Assembly (NCBI GenBank): GCA_946534455.1
Contig: CAMNCR010000041.1
Location: 1 to 13,094 of the forward strand
Length of the DNA stretch: 13,094 bases
From: an uncultured Clostridia bacterium
GTDB lineage: Bacteria; Bacillota; Clostridia; Christensenellales; Aristaeellaceae
Direction of reading: 5' to 3'
Part shown: positions 12,260 to 13,094 of the stretch, piece after piece
How the letters are laid out: each line of letters starts with the position of its first letter
How positions within the stretch are numbered: position 1 is the stretch's first letter
Notes under the pieces: model-generated
The model's database searches: none
Told to the model about the DNA's origin: nothing
Seen by the model: only the letters and a program-made list of their open reading frames with translations
Made by a program: the position numbers and the translations under genes

Positions 12260-12733
12260 TCAGTCGGTCAGGCGCTGCTCCATGGTTGTGTACAGCGGCT
12301 TCATGCCCAGCCTCTCATAAAAACCGAAGGCGTCCACGTTAAAATTCCAGGCATGCAGCGTGATCCGGCTGCATCCCATCTCCCGCGCGGCCTCCACCGC
12401 CCGGTCGTACAGCCGGCGGCCGATGTGCGCGTGACGCGCGTCCTCGTCCACGCACAGGTCATCCAGATACAGGGTCCGCACCGGGCGCAGAGACGTGGTT
12501 TCCGCCGTTTCCTCCAGCATACAGAAGGCGTATCCGAGCACCCGCCCCGCTTCCTCCTCCACGAACACCGGCCTTTCAGGATCCTCGAAAATGGCCAGCA
12601 GCTCCTCGTCCGTATATTTGATGCCTCCCGCCTTGAACAGATCCGGCCGGCCGTCGGCATGAATCTGATTGACCTGATAAAGCAGCCGTTTCACCCCTGC
12701 CAGGTCCTCCCGCGTCGCCCTTCTGATGGCCAT
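12260..12733 (-). CDS. GNAT family N-acetyltransferase
   Basis: The 157-residue protein has the GCN5-related acetyltransferase fold. It begins MAIRRATREDLAGVKRLL, the usual first beta strand and helix. Strand 4 with motif A is LYLDDLCVDEDARHAHIGRRLYDRAV at about 88-113, where the acetyl-CoA pyrophosphate loop reads ARHAHIGRRL. The C-terminal motif B is NVDAFGFYERLGM. The substrate is unknown. The ATG at 12733 is preferred over one six bases upstream because GGAAGGG lies seven bases before it. A much longer frame reaching 12916 would cross the promoter and has no supporting homology, so it is rejected. The gene heads a likely two-gene unit with the PfkB kinase. Confidence 0.9.
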   Translation of the reverse strand: MAIRRATREDLAGVKRLLYQVNQIHADGRPDLFKAGGIKYTDEELLAIFEDPERPVFVEEEAGRVLGYAFCMLEETAETTSLRPVRTLYLDDLCVDEDARHAHIGRRLYDRAVEAAREMGCSRITLHAWNFNVDAFGFYERLGMKPLYTTMEQRLTD

Positions 12734-12765
12734 GTGCATCCCTTCCTCAGCATGTGATATACCGC

Positions 12766-12795
12766 ATTTTATCATACTCCCCTCCGCCCGCGCAA
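12766..12795 (-). promoter_or_regulatory. Candidate extended -10 promoter of the GNAT-PfkB unit
   Basis: On the minus strand TAAAAT (12766-12771) is preceded by TG plus one base, making an extended -10, and TTGCGC (12790-12795) lies 18 bp upstream. The start would be near 12760. It faces away from the regulator promoter at 12907, making 12734-12988 a divergent intergenic region of 255 bases with no credible gene. Confidence 0.5.
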
Positions 12796-12906
12796 TCTGG
12801 AGAAGGGCGCATCCGTGAACGATTCCGATTTTTGCAAGAAAGAGCGAAAGGCCCTCATTTCCATCTTTAGCGGCTGTTTTCACGCCGCAATCCCGGATTC
12901 CCCCGT

Positions 12907-12935
12907 TTGACGGCAAAAAATGAGAATGCTATAAT
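12907..12935 (+). promoter_or_regulatory. Promoter of the SorC-type regulator gene
   Basis: TTGACG (12907-12912) and a perfect TATAAT (12930-12935) are 17 bp apart on the plus strand. The expected start is near 12942, about 47 bases before the ATG at 12989. Confidence 0.72.
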
Positions 12936-12955
12936 TGTATACAGAATACATATGT
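12936..12955. promoter_or_regulatory. Candidate autoregulatory operator at the regulator promoter
   Basis: The inverted repeat TGTAT-acaga-ATACA (12936-12950) begins directly after the -10 box and covers the expected start site. A perfect 8-bp palindrome ACATATGT (12948-12955) overlaps its right end. Such a position suits autorepression by the SorC-type protein encoded next, but the match to any known operator is untested. Confidence 0.35.
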
Positions 12956-12988
12956 TTATGCGCTGAACTTTTGTTAAGGTCGGGGATT

Positions 12989-13094
12989 ATGACGTACGAA
13001 GAAGCGTTGATGGCCAAAGCGGCATGGTATTATTACTTTCAGGATCTTACGCAGCAGCAGATTTCCGAGCGTCTGGGCATCAGCCGCATCCGGG
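12989..13094 (+). CDS. SorC-family sugar-responsive transcriptional regulator, N-terminal part
   Basis: Only the first 35 codons are present before the right edge. The sequence begins MTYEEALMAKAAWYYYFQDL, followed by TQQQISERLGISRIR. The stretch from T21 reads as the helix-turn-helix that opens SorC/LsrR-type sugar-binding regulators, where WxYY.(D/E).LTQQ.IA.RLGIS is typical. The effector domain lies outside the window. The ATG is preceded by GGTCGGGG three bases away. It is the only plus-strand gene, diverging from the GNAT-PfkB unit. Its target could be those genes, genes to the right, or both. Confidence 0.8.
   Translation, partial: MTYEEALMAKAAWYYYFQDLTQQQISERLGISRIR

Noticed and set aside
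12870..12888. GCGGC/GCCGC inverted repeat in the divergent intergenic region
   Set aside because: It has only 5 bp, a 9-base loop and no T-run on either strand, so it does not qualify as a terminator or a convincing operator.
12734..12916. N-terminal extension of the GNAT protein
   Set aside because: The extra 61 residues cross the extended -10 promoter and have no family similarity. A good ribosome site sits at ATG 12733.

Overview
The window reads like chromosomal DNA from a high-GC anaerobic member of the Clostridia (Firmicutes). This is inferred from a class III (oxygen-sensitive, glycyl-radical) ribonucleotide reductase with NrdR boxes, lysine synthesis through meso-diaminopimelate dehydrogenase, a bacterial sn-glycerol-1-phosphate dehydrogenase, purine-rich Shine-Dalgarno sequences and Gram-positive-type promoters. 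It is densely packed with housekeeping genes. No rRNA, tRNA, CRISPR array, insertion sequence or prophage gene was seen. All genes are on the minus strand except the last, a SorC-type regulator running off the right edge, so 12.73-12.99 kb is a divergent junction.

Minus-strand transcription order, right to left, is as follows. A GNAT acetyltransferase and a PfkB-family sugar/nucleoside kinase (12733-11300) follow an extended -10 promoter. Then come dapA, dapB, ddh and nrdG (11183-7825), tightly spaced behind their own promoter. This is the lysine/diaminopimelate branch, with the radical-SAM activase of the anaerobic reductase as its last gene. Next is nrdD (7628-5196) with its own promoter, followed by a thioredoxin-reductase-like flavoprotein (5136-4225). 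The last unit is a CNNM/CBS membrane protein, glycerol-1-phosphate dehydrogenase and a HAD-IIA phosphatase (4069-569), with a strong promoter laid directly against the terminator of the previous unit. The left edge holds the first 122 residues of a multi-pass membrane protein.

The most interesting stretch is the 196-bp gap between nrdG and nrdD. It carries a near-consensus promoter, two NrdR boxes 33 bp apart (one on the -35 element) and, immediately upstream, five DnaA-box-like 9-mers joined end to end with no spacer. One of the five is a perfect TTATCCACA. This suggests that dNTP-synthesis control and replication-initiator binding are combined at one promoter. The NrdD protein is also unusual in carrying a C-terminal thioredoxin/glutaredoxin-like domain (CPNC) on an Ala/Pro linker. 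The neighbouring TrxB-like protein keeps its CxxC but lacks the HRRxxxR NADPH motif. Together they suggest a self-contained reductant-delivery module for the anaerobic reductase.

No wholly new multi-gene system is evident. The novelty lies in the regulatory region, the reductase fusion and the G1P dehydrogenase-phosphatase pair.
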